Assembly: GCF_019925205.1 (NCBI RefSeq)
Contig: NC_083568.1
Coordinates: 16,738,393 to 16,802,392 of the forward strand
Source of the DNA: Metopolophium dirhodum
Lineage: Eukaryota; Arthropoda; Insecta; Hemiptera; Aphididae
Length of the DNA stretch: 64,000 bases
Direction of reading: 5' to 3'
In this document: positions 1 to 12,375 of the stretch, piece by piece
How positions within the stretch are numbered: the first letter of the stretch is position 1
Layout of the letters: each line of letters begins with the position of its first letter
The notes under the pieces: model-generated
Told to the model about the DNA's origin: nothing
The model's database searches: none
What the model saw: the letters and a program-made list of their open reading frames with translations, nothing else
Program-made: the position numbers and the translations under genes

Positions 1-568
1 ATTATAATAAAGATTGAGCACGAACGTGCACATATGAATAGGAATAAAACCATAATGCATCGTTATGAACTTATGACGAATGGGTTGACGAAAAAAAAAA
101 TAATATAAAGAAAAATACGATAGAATTATTTACGTTTTGTTTTTTTTTTTTTTATTGTTATTTGTCTTTTTACGATAAATCTGATGAAAAAACCCTACGG
201 CAGAATGGAAATTTCGTAATAAAATACTAAATAACTTTACATATTTTACTTTAGTTCAATACACTGATGTACATTGTTATGTTGATTAGTAATAATATAC
301 GTCCGAACGCAGTCACGTAAGAACATAATAACAATATAACAATATGAAACGACGTCGAACGAACAACGCTAACGCATAACGATATTCTTATATCATTATG
401 TATTGTGCTTTGGGTTACATAACAATTTAACGTACTTACATTACTGCTGTGCCGGTAAAGGATAAACACGTGAGGTTTAACCCTTTTACCGCCCCTCTAG
501 CGGGGTAGTGCGCTTCGACGCCGACAGTTTTTTCGAAACGCTACGGGCGCAGGATAATAATAATAATG

Positions 569-622
<54 letters not shown>

Positions 623-1982
623 CAACTTGCACTATCGCCGCAGTCGCGTTCGGCTCACACGCGCATTCGCCCCACGCGGCGCACAGCGGCAACACAACGC
701 GGTCAGTCGTGTGTTGACGGCAACGAAAGGAGCGATATTATTGTTTAATTAATTATTGTACGCAATATTATGCCAGTACAGTTGTAGTTTTCAATCCGAC
801 TTGTGGAATTTTTTCCACCATTAAAATATTTCTTCCGAAGTCGCGATACCATTATACATATTTATTGTACGCAATGTGCCAGGACAGTAATAATTGTCAT
901 CACGCTCAAACCGACTTGAGGAATAAAATATAATTGTCTACGTTATCAAACTATTTTTACACCTCGTCGTCGTATTCGTTCGAATGATGATAATACAATA
1001 TTATTAATAATCGTAAGACGTAATAATTTTTTTTATTTTAAACATTTTTTTTCACATTCAAAACAATACAATGTATTAAAAGTAATTCATCCGTCGGAGC
1101 TATAAGCTTGTAACAATATTATTATTATTTAACATACTTTCGTTGCCGTGCCATAATGTTGAACGCGGGACAAGTTTTGCCGGGTGTGGATGATATCTAA
1201 TAACAATATCTAAGTAGGTATATTATAATTATTATATTTTGTCGTTATTATCCTGGTCGATTATTTCCAGTAATTATTATTATTGTAATTATTGTTATCA
1301 TAATAATATAACGACACGCCACGGAAAGCTTTTTTTTGTAGATTAATGTTTAATAATTAAAACGGCGCAACGATACAATTTATAGACTCGTGTGGAACAT
1401 CGGCTGCCAGTTTCCTCACCATCTTGATGACGTGAATTTGCTGTAAGAACTCATTAAAAGGAAATCGATTTGACATACGAGTTCGGTTATGTATTGTTTA
1501 AAAACAATATTATAGTACTGTTGATTTTTTTTCCACAAAAACGCTGGGTTTTCCGGTAAGTTAGTTTGTTAAATATATTTTTATACTTACCAAAATTTCA
1601 ATTTATAATATTAAGTTGTTATCCAAAAATTTAAAGAAACACAATATTTTAATTCATCATTATTTAAAGTGTATTATGTCGTAGAGATTTTTCATAAAAT
1701 TTACGGGACACGCAACACTGGTACACGCGATATCTGTGTTGAAATTTTTTTCACTACAATCCAATCATCTAAACATTAATATTATTCTTGGTAAATAATT
1801 ACCAAAATCGATATTCGAAATTATGTATATTCTTAAATTATGTATATTCTAATAATAATATAGAAACAACATAAAAAAAATCGATTAATTTGTTGAAACG
1901 TTAAACTGCTCACTTTCCGTAAACAGTAATAAATTGTAGACAATTTTTTTTTTTTTGGTTTACCAACTTTTCACGTTTTCAG
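1..1982. other. Upstream region of the CAP-like gene
   Basis: AT-rich, with a CpG-richer block at about 480-720 that contains the (AAT) run and an initiator-type TCAGTC at 703-708. A donor at 1556 and an acceptor at 1981-1982 suggest an untranslated exon. No protein-coding gene is seen. Confidence 0.5.
554..619 (+). repeat. (AAT)n microsatellite
   Basis: An interrupted (AAT) run of about 20 units sits in a CpG-richer block. The poly-Asn/poly-Ile/poly-Leu open frames over it are repeat artefacts. Confidence 0.97.
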
Positions 1983-2042
1983 ACCATTGTGACAATGGAA
2001 ACTATCGTGGGCGCATGAGAGACCTTTGTACAATTATTCACA

Positions 2043-2393
2043 ATGAACATTCGTGGGGCGGCTGGTGGGGGTGGCAGCGGCGACGGTTCCGGTTCACCTT
2101 CCGATGCCGGATACTCGGCCGCCTTGGTAGACGTTGGCCGGAAAATGTTGGCAATGGATGGGCTGCGGCTGCGGCCGATCAGGACCACAGGGCCGTCGCC
2201 GGTCGCGCACAACGGACGCTACTGGACGCCGGACCGACGCAGGGAGAACGCGGAAACGGTCAGGTACATCCGGTGTCTGGTGCAGACTTGTGAGGCCATC
2301 AAACCGTGGACCGCGGCTGGTTACCAAACGTCTTCGGCACCGCAGACCCGAACCAAGGTAACGATGGACCAGTTGCCGAGGATAATGCAAAAG
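2043..2393 (+). CDS. CAP-like gene, coding exon 1
   Basis: This exon encodes the 117-residue leader. Residues 1-20 are Gly/Ser-rich, and a basic segment containing HNGRYWTPDRRREN follows near residues 56-69. It ends at CAAAAG|GTAAGC in phase 0. A second in-frame donor, ACCAAG|GTAACG, lies 36 nt upstream (exon end 2357), so a form 12 codons shorter is possible. A likely untranslated exon begins at 1983, after a T-rich tract and CAG. A good donor TTCCG|GTAAGT at 1556 could end the preceding 5' UTR exon. Confidence 0.8.
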
Positions 2394-5300
2394 GTAAGCG
2401 AGATAGATAGGTGGCAGAGTAGGTAGTCTGTGGCAAGTAGTAAGTGCTCTTGTGTACGTCACATTGCAAGTTATGATATGCCATACGTCAGACTATGCTT
2501 AACTATATGGAGTAGACGATATTATGGTCTATAAAAATGTATTCATGCGTTTAGAGTTATTTGAAACCTGAGACATGAATGCATGTTGTACATTAGAACA
2601 TAAAGATATGCTCGATTGAACGAATAAAAATAATTTATTAGATAATATCATGTTTTCATACTAGACTTGTTAAATTTGCAATTTCCATAAACCACGAACG
2701 TCCATACTCCATATTAACAACGTAATAACTTATGTGGTGGCTATATTAAATTGAACATAAACTTACTGTAGCACAACTATTCCTATTATTTTTATCGTAC
2801 TGAAAGAATGTACCTAAATATTTTAAATATAAAAAGTCATTAAACATGGTAGATGTAATTGTAAGGGTTGTGAGTATTTAGCACCCCAGTTTTTGATTTT
2901 GGCACGATCATTATTTATCGCATTTGTAATTACAAAAATGTAAGTGCATAATAAAGCCATTATTAAGTATGTGCTTATTAAATTTTGCAGTAGGAGGTAA
3001 ATTTTCTCCACGTGTTCAGCACCCCCCTTTTTTTCATAGAAATTTCATCTTTGATGATGGTTATAATATTATATTAAACCATAATATTATACAGTATTAA
3101 TGTGTTACTTTTATTTGCATTTAACACCGACACTTAAAGAACACGTTTTTCTTAAAAATTATAGCTTAAACTATTCGTTACTAATTATATCAATACGCTC
3201 AATGTGAACTATTAAATCATGAGCCATTGATAAATTAATAAAAACGAAGAATATCGTATTTATCATAAGCATACCGCGTTGGTAATTGATTATTTTTAAG
3301 CTTGACGCTTTAACTTTAGGTGCTTGAATATATTATAACGAATCGTATATAGGTATATTTATTAAAAAACCGAGATTCGTATGGGGCGATAATTTATTTT
3401 AAATATTCTTACACCGGAAACAAAAATAATAGCTGCTGGTTTAACGACTCACGAAATCGTTTTTAAAAAGTTTGCCTAAAATCTATACTTTGGTCATGCA
3501 ATGGTAAAAATAAGAAGCGTTTTTATTTACATTGCCATCGCATGCCGACCACATAGGTAAATTAAAACGTTTCAATGTCATGTACAAAGTATGATATATA
3601 TTGTATAAGCATGCGTCATAATATTGTACAGGGTGATGACTTTTTCATTATCCTTATACCAATGAGTGCGTCGTAATATCTAATGAAATTATTAAAATAT
3701 ATAATAATATTCAAGTGTTCTAGGTACATTAAATGTTAGTAGATATAATTGTTAATTCCTTGTCCACCTGTACGTGATCAATTTCTAATGAATATTCTAA
3801 AAATCTATAAAATGATCATTTTATTGGTATTATGCCTATGGAAGTCGTTCGAAAAAAAAGTTTGGGCCTTTTATTTTATTTTACTTTATGTATACTTAAG
3901 GGTCATCTCTTTTTACAACTATGAAATTGATACAAATTACAATACATTTAAAGCGTATACATAGTAGTGATAAGATACAATTTATTCTTATTCGTTGAAT
4001 GGTTGGGGGGATTGGTCTGAATTGGCTAACTGCATAACAACTACAGATTGTTTGATATGTAATTGGTGGAAAATTTATGAATGTGAAATGGAGCGTTTAG
4101 ATGGATTGAGCGAGAAGAAACTCTAAAATGAATAGTCAAGACATTTAAGAGTGAATCGATGTAAGAACCACCTAAGAATTTGTAGTTGACATTAAGTCGG
4201 TGGTTTGGCCATGAAATAAGATTAAGTTGGTTGGCGATAGGTTACATGCCAGTTCGGCATAAAGTATATATATTCAGTGAAAACCGACAAATCTCAAGAG
4301 TTTACGTTGGATTCTATACGTATGGAATATTTTATTCATAATATCCAATAAAATGCCGTGATAATTCGATAGGATATAATATTATTATGGTTCTCAGGCA
4401 GCGCTTTAAGCTGGTTTACGTCTGAGCTTGAAATATTGTCGTTACCGAAGAGCAAGACTATAAAATGTATTATATATTAATATACAATATTATATAGAAA
4501 CACGTACAAATTTCCGTGCGAAAATCGTTCACGAGAATCGTCGTAAATGAAAAATACGGGCAAACAAAAGAAATTCGGTAACGGTTTTATAACACGTTGA
4601 GAAATAATAAAAACACGGTAGCAGCGGTAGGTGGGTAGATAAACGTCATTAAAAGTGACTGGAAACAAAAAAAATAAAATACATTGAAACGAAGCGTCGC
4701 GAGTGCAATAAATATTTCGGAGCAACACACGATCGATTTGCGTATAAAAAATAAAATGTAAAAAACTATCTTGTACAAACAGCACACTAATAATAATAAT
4801 AATAATAATAATACAAATACCGTTGTGTTACAAAGTAGTTTTAGATAAGAAAAAACAACAAAAAATTAACACGTCGCGACTGCTATATGATATTGTTATG
4901 GCCCACGCGCGCGAGCTCGTGCAAAGACGTCGTGCAGTGCTTCGGAATCGCGTGTGCAAACGGAAAGTATAATATAATATTATTATAATAGGTACGTGTT
5001 ATATTATATTATATTATGTTTATTATAACATGTTTTGTTGTTATGATAGCTGACTTTTTCATTGGCCGTAAAATAAATGCGATGGATTCCGAACTCAAGG
5101 TCTCTCGACTGCGCCGATGAGCCATCTGTTTGTATAGCATAGGTACCTGAAGCATAACTTGCGCCGTAGATGCTCCTGCCTTTTTAGTGCGCATAAATAA
5201 ATACCATAATGGTCATCGTCGTACGTTTAGAGTTAATTAGTATTAGAAAACAGTCCAATGCGCAAACTATAAAAATATGTTAAAGGCGAAACGTGGAACT

Positions 5301-8300
5301 AAAAATTATTGAAATACATTAAATGTTAAGAAATGTAAATTATTAATGACTTACCTAGTCATTAAATGTAAAAAAAGTAACTCGTCAAAAACAATGATCA
5401 CTATTTAAGGACGAAAAGTTAAGCTTTGAAGGCCATTAATCTAATCGATTAGAGAAATTCTAACTTTATACATATTACATAATATAAATGTCTATCTTTA
5501 TCGATTGTTGTGTATAGCTGGCCCTGCTGGTTTTTTGATTTTCGTTTTAAACTATCGGTAAAAGACGTGTTTCTCGATCACATTTTATGATAATAATATT
5601 ATAATATGCATTACATTTTATCTGTAGAATGTAGAACGTATAGATGGACGACGATCATCGACGGGTGTTAACCTAACCAGTATAAACCCTACGACTCTTC
5701 GAGTGCTTTCCGATTTTATATCAACTCCTCCTCACTCTACACGGTTACATTTTATAATATTACATTGTACTCTAAAGGCGATTAGGGTTTTTCGTTTTAG
5801 CATAGGCGTCCAGACCGTCCAACCGACGATGAACGACTGGTCGGCATGGCGTGCCTCAATGTTATCGGCTTGACGTCCATCCTTATCTGTTTTCTGTATA
5901 ATCTCCTTATCTTTAATATTATTATTCAGCTGTTACGGGGTAGTGGTAGAGCTGAGGTGAAGGGTGGCGGCGCCACACCGTCTGCACATAAATCACGCGT
6001 GGCGTAAGGTCCTCGGCGATTAAAACTACCTACCTAGTGTATTTATATATAATATATACTAGGAGTATTATTATCATCGTATAATATAATATAATTATTA
6101 TTATTATTATTATCGTAATATATTATAAACTCTGACCTTAAGGGTGCAGTAGTGTTCATGACCGAAAGCAATCACGGTAAACAAACGTGGATACCTTGGT
6201 GTATACCTATAACATAAATTAACGTGTAAGATATACCTCCCCACGAATACGCCATCATCGGGGGTGGTGGACTGGCTAGGGCGGCGGGTGACCGATCACT
6301 GCCTGGGCCTAACGAAAATTTGGGCTGCTTGAATAAATTTGGGCCGATAACTTGCAAAAAATTTAATCCTTACCCCCAAAATTAGGCCAAATTTTCTGTT
6401 TCCCCGGGACTAATTTTTATTCCCAGTTCTGCCCTTGTTCATAATTGGCAACCTTCCGCTTGCTCGTATATTTATATAATTATTATTTTCACCGAAGCGT
6501 ATGTACCTAGGTATCTATATACTATTATACTATTGTATGGTGATGCGCACAAGTTAATGATTACCTACTTAACATGAAGGTACATTGCAGTACATTAATT
6601 TTATATAATTTATTTATTCATTTATATTATATTATATTATATTATATTAATATTGTTTTAATTTTGCGTAGGTACTTGGAAACAAAATTCGGAGCAACAG
6701 GGACCACAAGTTTGTCAACTACTGGACGCCCAGCGATTTCGTCAAAAACTGTTTGTTTTGGCACAACTTCTACAGGCACTTTCATAGGTCGACCGAGTTG
6801 GTCTTGAGTCCACACGTAAGTCAAATGTGGGGGTTGTACTGTAGGGGTCCGTCAACGTACCTAAGTAGAAACGATCAAAACACCAAATATATCATATTAT
6901 TATATCTTACGTAATACTATTGTTTTGGTTAAAATACTTAATTTTGGTCTTCAATAATCTGGTCGATTAAAAATTACAGTTTTAAAGATTGATAACATAT
7001 TAATAAATAATAAAAATTCCAATTCAATTTTATTAACTTATTAACTGATTAGGTACCAAACAATTAAAATATCAATTTTTATAAACGAATATTATAATAA
7101 CGTGATTTTCTGACTGCGACACTCAGTCGGACACTAAAAGTATTTTAAAATCTAATATATTGTATTATAAATATTAAAATAAAAAATATATACAATATTT
7201 TGCTATGATTCATAAGTCGAATAAGAAAAATGACTTTTTCGTACGCGTCATCCATTTAGTAATATTATTAGGAATCATACACAGTTTTATGGCTTACATC
7301 AAAAGTTAAATTTTTTTCTTGATTGGTTTTCATTTCCATTTCATATAGGATATTAATATAGCTATATATCTTGTTTAATTATTAATTTCAATCAACAAAA
7401 ATATTAATTGTTATTCGAGTTTAGTGTTATGTAAATATAGCAATTTGTCTCCAAACTAAAAACCTTATTTTTATGTTGAATCTTAATTAAATATAATATA
7501 ATAATTATAACAATATGAAAACTAACACGCATAAGAAAACAAAAACATGAAAACAAAATATTATATAGCTACTTTATTAAATTAAAAATAATATAAATAT
7601 AGCATTATTCAATTAAAATTTAGAACTAAATATGCAATTTAAATTGTTATCCCCCTTGGCTGAACAATCGTGGTTGATGTATTTATATTTAACTGCTAAA
7701 ATCATATTATTATTATATTATTTAAATGTAATTGTGTTTCGAACTTCTGTCTCGTTTCGTGAAAATCCGTTTTGTTATAATTTAATTCGCTTAAACGTGG
7801 TTTAACTTCACACGCACAACGGTTTTCGACTCGGATACGCCCTACAGCGGTAAGTCGAAATAAAAAAACGGCGTCCATACGACCGTTCAAAATCACGATA
7901 CTGAATTTGTAGACATTGTGCAAATTATATAATAATAATACTATAGAAATAGCTGCGGGCATCTAGTAGTTAACGGTCGGCTACAGAAAGACAGTCGTCA
8001 GGAACACTATAATAATGGTTATGGCATGTCTTCTGAGTGGCCAAAAAACAATAATAATATGTGTGTTTTTCTTGTGACTGAACAATAATACATAATATTA
8101 TATTTTATTAAAGTACAGAAGTATAGGACGTCCCATATACCGTGGTAGTTATTTCGAGAGACTTTGATAATTAATGTCGATTGACGCATTAAGTATGGAT
8201 TAGCAATTTTATTTAGGATTTTAAGATTATAGTAATTGATAATAGTCTACGTAAAATATTTTGTAACATAATTCATAGTAACTATTATGGTATGACGTTT

Positions 8301-9112
8301 AGAAACTTCTAAAATAACGCTTTTTACATTATAGTTATGCGAAGAAGCGCAGAACTGGGCCAATCATTTGGCTCACACAGAGACGTTCGCTTATCAGAAC
8401 AAAATCAATTACGGACAGAATCTGTTTTGCCGGAAACCGACGAACACCGAAATCGAAGGTAAACATTTTTTTCGCGACACATTGTAATATCATATTATAT
8501 AGTAACGATCAGAGCGAAATAAATGTTTTTTTTTAACCCTTTTTCTATATTAACTGTGCCGCAGGAAAGGACGTGGTCCGAGAATGGTATTCGTCTTCGA
8601 GAGTTTACAAGCCGAGAAAGAATCCGAAAATGTACTCGGCCAACATCAATTCGGGTAAATCGCCGCCGCGCTTCGCCGTGCGGTACCTATACCCAATTTG
8701 TTTTCTAACCACGAACGTATTTTTTAATTACTATAATTTAAATGACAAAAAAAATTACTAACACCACGATTAAAATACGTACATACAACGAAACCTCTAA
8801 ATCCCGGACACTCTCGGTCACTGACACTTTGCCCGCTATTCGAAGGTGTCTGTTAGAGGGAGGTTTCACTCTATGTCATATTATAATATATATATATACT
8901 ATATAGGTCCTTTCACGCAGCTGGTGTGGTCGAACACAAAAGAGTTGGGCGTCGGAAAAGCGTGCAGCCGGTCTGGTCGGATAATCGTCGTGGCCAATTA
9001 CCTGCCGAAAGGAAACGTCAACGGACAGTACGCCAACAACGTGCACATGAACCAATACTTTTTGCCGGCCAATAAGAAGAAATTAGAATTCATCACCAGA
9101 CAGGGAGAATAG
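2043..9112 (+). CDS. CAP-superfamily protein, GAPR-1/GLIPR2-like (5 exons)
   Basis: Joining 2043-2393, 6672-6815, 8335-8458, 8565-8654 and 8907-9112 gives one open frame of 304 residues, with intron phases 0, 0, 1 and 1. Residues 1-117 are a Gly/Ser/Arg-rich leader without a signal peptide. The CAP domain starts near residue 140 with CLFWHNFYRHFH (the family HNxxRxxH motif). It continues with LCEEAQNWANHLAHTE and YGQNLF, then EWYSSSRVY, GPFTQLVWSNT (CAP1 motif) and VVANYLPKGNVN, the GAPR-1-type end. Family knowledge: GAPR-1-like CAP proteins are intracellular or Golgi/membrane-associated and lack the Cys-rich tail of secreted CRISPs, as here. The start is the first ATG after an in-frame stop at 2016-2018. 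The four residues that line the CAP cavity in GAPR-1 (two His, two Glu) all appear changed, so the usual metal site is probably absent. Family assignment is firm; function is unknown. Confidence 0.9.
2394..6671. other. Intron 1 of the CAP-like gene
   Basis: A 4.3 kb intron. It holds the possible hAT remnant near 6.3 kb and a (TAA) run near 4790-4812. Nothing else recognised. Confidence 0.6.
6256..6437. mobile_element. Possible hAT-type MITE remnant
   Basis: The left end reads GGGGTGGTGGACTGGC. The right end is complementary to CAAGGGCAGAACTGGG, resembling the CAGGGGTGGACTGG termini common among insect hAT elements. The GC-rich interior has GGGCC and TTTGGGC patches unlike flanking DNA. The flanking 8-mers do not match well. 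It lies in the first intron of the CAP-like gene. Confidence 0.35.
6672..6815 (+). CDS. CAP-like gene, coding exon 2
   Basis: The 48 codons lie between acceptor GCGTAG and donor CAC|GTAAGT, phase 0 at both ends. The exon encodes NYWTPSDFV, echoing the YWTP of exon 1, and the first CAP helix with CLFWHNFYRHFH. The minus-strand frame is also open here, but it has no family match and no exon context. Confidence 0.85.
6816..8334. other. Intron 2 of the CAP-like gene
   Basis: A 1.5 kb AT-rich intron. An 86-codon minus-strand frame near 7.8 kb has no domain or exon context; nothing else seen. Confidence 0.6.
8335..8458 (+). CDS. CAP-like gene, coding exon 3
   Basis: The acceptor is ATTATAG and the donor GAAG|GTAAAC, leaving phase 1. 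It encodes the second CAP segment, LCEEAQNWANHLAHTETF followed by YGQNLFCRKPTNTEIE. In GAPR-1 the last motif carries a cavity Glu (GEN); here it reads GQN. Confidence 0.92.
8565..8654 (+). CDS. CAP-like gene, coding exon 4
   Basis: The acceptor is TGCCGCAG and the donor TCGG|GTAAAT, phase 1 to phase 1. It encodes GKDVVREWYSSSRVYKP and a short basic loop. The WY helix motif is conserved, but the Glu usual after WYS is Ser. Confidence 0.92.
8907..9112 (+). CDS. CAP-like gene, terminal exon
   Basis: After acceptor ACTATATAG the exon completes a Gly codon and encodes PFTQLVWSNTKELGVGKA, then VVANYLPKGNVN and a Lys-rich tail, ending at TAG. Family proteins have GHFTQ at the start of this exon; here the His is Pro. 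A candidate polyadenylation signal AATAAA lies at 9707-9712, implying a 3' UTR of about 0.6 kb if used. Confidence 0.93.
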
Positions 9113-12069
9113 AGACGCCGAAACGACTTCGGCGGACTGTATATTAATATTATGCTCAAATACCGTTTAAATGTCACGAAAAAATTATCATATTATGATA
9201 TTACCTATAAACATCATCGACCACTTTGTTCGAATATATTATAACCACAATGTAATTATGGTTCCGTGAGCTTTTGCAGTAAATTATCGCAACCGTTTTT
9301 TTTTTTTATGATAATTTATGTTTATGACGTACGTCCAATCAAACGGAGGACCCGACACGGTATTACTTCATAATCGATTCCACACAATACATTATAATAC
9401 GACTGATCGATACGTATTGAGTATTATTATATTATTGTTATTTAAGTTGTATAAAATACATAGGTAAACGACTGTTGTATTATTAAGACTTAACTAATAT
9501 TGTTGTACCAAATGTGGCTCTTAATAATTCGTTTTATAAAATTTAATATAATATCATGTTACTCCTCGATCAAATAATATATTAAAATATATTTACTATA
9601 ACCGTGACATTTTTGAAAATTCCGTTTCTTGCACGTTAAAAATACGTTTTGTTTATAGCTGGTCTGAACTAAGACACCACCACATTTTTGTGGAACGTAT
9701 AAAATCAATAAATTGTACGTAATTTTCGTATTTATTTTATGTTCTTGTACCTACAAATCTCAAAAAATACCAGACAGGTCTTATAAATAACGAATTTCTG
9801 ATCATCTGTATGTGTACACTGCAACTCTAGTATATTAATTATGTTTATATATTAGTTTTAAAAATATACATTGTTATCATATATTATTTGTATGATTAAA
9901 ATTATTTGATATAAAATTATTGAAACCGTATTATTAAAATATGTAATTATACATTTTTTAACAACAGGACGGTCTACTCAATAATTATTTCTAAGCCTCA
10001 TAGCTGGCTCATACGCTCCTAATATTCCATGGAAATGTTGAAATTCAGTTTTTATTATGTATAGCCTATATGATGAAAGAAATATTATAATATTAACGTG
10101 AATAAAAAATTGTTTTGATATTATTCTGTATTATTCGTTAAAATAATATGGTTATCATTTCGTCGGATGGGAACAGACAGAATATCTCAAAATGTAAAAG
10201 TCAACGTTCTGGTGAACACAATATATTGTGTTTATATTATAATGGTCATATACTGAATAATTTCACCTCGACGAGAGAATGAAATCAAGTTCTCGGTTGT
10301 ATCTGATCTCTTTTCTTGTAAAATTGTTTTTTAAATTATAAAATATATAACAAGGCGCATTGTATAGGCAATATAGGTACATCACAATATGATATTAGTC
10401 GTGGACAATATTGTGGTCGTGAACGTGTTAAATATTCCATTGTATTATTTAACTTTATAAACGTCATAAAATCGTCTTCGAATATACTTTTTTCGTTTTC
10501 AATAAATTTGTAATGTTTTCTAAAATCCATGGAGTTTGAAATAAATAATTCGTTATAATACGTTTATTATAAGTAAGAAAAAAACCATATCGAAAAATAA
10601 TATGGTTATGATATCCATATCAATGAATGTGGAGTAGGGGACGGCCTGTTCCCCTGGGTTTCTAGACAGGTTAATTAACATAATATTGAGTCATGACCAT
10701 CAACTATCATGCATTAAAAACATATTTTATTTGTATGAGCATAATATGTATTCGGTATTCGTTTTAGAAATTTTAATTATATTTGTTCGATTACTAATAA
10801 TTTAATCCTTGCTAAAAGCTGGCTAGCTTAAGTTGTAGTTTTAATTCAAAATTTAATAACCGTATAGCACTTGTAATTTTAACTAAATATTAATTATAAT
10901 AACATTTTCTGGACACGAATTAAAATAATATTTTGACTTTATTTCCATGCTATTTATATAAATTTAAAATGTTCGATCTCTCTTAGTTTTATTTTCAATT
11001 TATTTAAATAAAGGCTTTGTTTATACGGCAAAAACGTTAAGTAAGACCTTCACTAGTTTTGCTTATATTCCAAAAAGTTCAAAAATATAAAAAGAGATTT
11101 TTAAACATGCTAACCCCCGTTTTTTTTTTAAATACAAAATTTATTCAAATTCTGATTTTCAGAATTTTTTTAAGTATACCTACCGAAAAGATCATATTTT
11201 ATATTTCTGATATTTTTTACACTACTTAAGGAGTGTCCTGTGTGAAAATGTGGTCTTCAAAGTTCAATTAATTTATTTAAAAATATTAAAAATCACAATT
11301 TAAATATGTTGTGCATAATGTAAGCATACAAATAGGGTGAGCATACAGTTCATAATATCATATCAACTCCTTAATCGCTTTAAAATTTTAATTTATAAAA
11401 TTTTAATAAAATAATTTACTTACTTTGAATCGTCTGGATCTTTTAGCAAAACGTATGTCTCGTAAGGTTTTAACTGAAATTTCGGACCATTATTTCTGAT
11501 TTTAGTTAAAAATGGAGCACACTACACCTGCATGAGTTGTCTCCGTCTTACAAATGTACAACATAGAAAAAACTGTTTTGCGTGGGAAAGCTACTGTCAT
11601 AACTTAGAAATGAAATTTTCACCACATAAAAAAGAGAACTTTGGCTGTGAAATATGGTTTTTATTTTTTTGATATCACTTATACGAAAAAAGTTTTTATT
11701 GTTTTAAAAGCTATTATTGTTTGTGTTTTTTAAACTTAAATAACTTTATTGAAGTTTCGATGATTTAGTTTTTTTAAAATTGATAGTCATTATACAATCA
11801 TTTAAACTTAATTATTATTTATTAGAATACATGTTTTTATTTTTTATGTAAACTAAATATTATTATTTTTATAGTCGTTTTTTAACTAACAAGTTTTTAC
11901 TTACCTACCAATAATGAATTCTATATAATATTTACGACATAGGTATAATTATTTTATTAATTATTATATGGACATATTAAGTAAAGAAAAATATAACTAA
12001 TAACCAATCAAGAATAATTAAGTAGGTATTTCATACAATATTTTGTATCTTACATGGTTTCCATAATAT
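9113..12069. other. Intergenic region between the convergent CAP-like and Osiris genes
   Basis: Begins with the CAP-like 3' UTR. From about 11030 to 11880 the sequence has long A/T homopolymer runs and phrases such as GGAGCACACTACACCTGCAT that look like decayed transposon DNA, but no ends could be defined. No gene seen. Confidence 0.5.
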
Positions 12070-12079
12070 AATATAAGTA

Positions 12080-12375
12080 CATGGGAGACGGAGTGGCCGA
12101 GCGGACTAAGGCGTCGGCTGCGACGCAGCCGACCCGAGTTCGATTCCTCTGCCATGGGCGACATTTTTCTTTGGACAAGTCCGGTGTCCGGAGAACAAGT
12201 GCTGCCATCCCCCACCCGGGCATGGCAGATACCTATGGGTGCTCACTTGAAAATCTGCCAAAAACTACACACACGTGTTTACCAACCAACAGTATCCTCC
12301 CCTACAAATAAACAAACAAACAGCTAATGGCCATAGTTGCCGGGCTTAAATGATCAATTGAAAAAAAAAATAAAA
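12080..12375 (+). mobile_element. tRNA-derived SINE, copy 1 (full length)
   Basis: The 5' end is a tRNA-like head (class II, Ser/Leu type) with A box TGGCCGAGCGG (12094-12104) and B box AGTTCGATTCC (12137-12147), the RNA polymerase III internal promoter. A unique body follows with GGTGTCCGGAGA and CATGGCAGATACCTA, then tail CAGCTAATGGCCATAG and an A-rich 3' end. A 10-bp direct repeat AATATAAGTA flanks it (12070-12079 and 12375-12384), a likely target-site duplication. The second copy near 43.6 kb confirms the length. The short open frames here are not genes, and the head is not a functional tRNA because there is no acceptor-stem pairing. Confidence 0.9.

Noticed and set aside
486..748. Open frames with poly-Leu, poly-Asn or poly-Ile
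   Set aside because: They are translations of the (AAT)n microsatellite and have no conserved flanks.
6642..6824. Minus-strand 60-codon frame across CAP-like exon 2
   Set aside because: The plus-strand frame has splice sites in phase and the CAP HNxxRxxH motif; the minus frame has neither.
12018..12311. Small ORFs and a possible tRNA gene at 12.1 kb
   Set aside because: The tRNA-like part lacks a paired acceptor stem and is continuous with a SINE body also present at 43.6 kb; the ORFs fall within the SINE.
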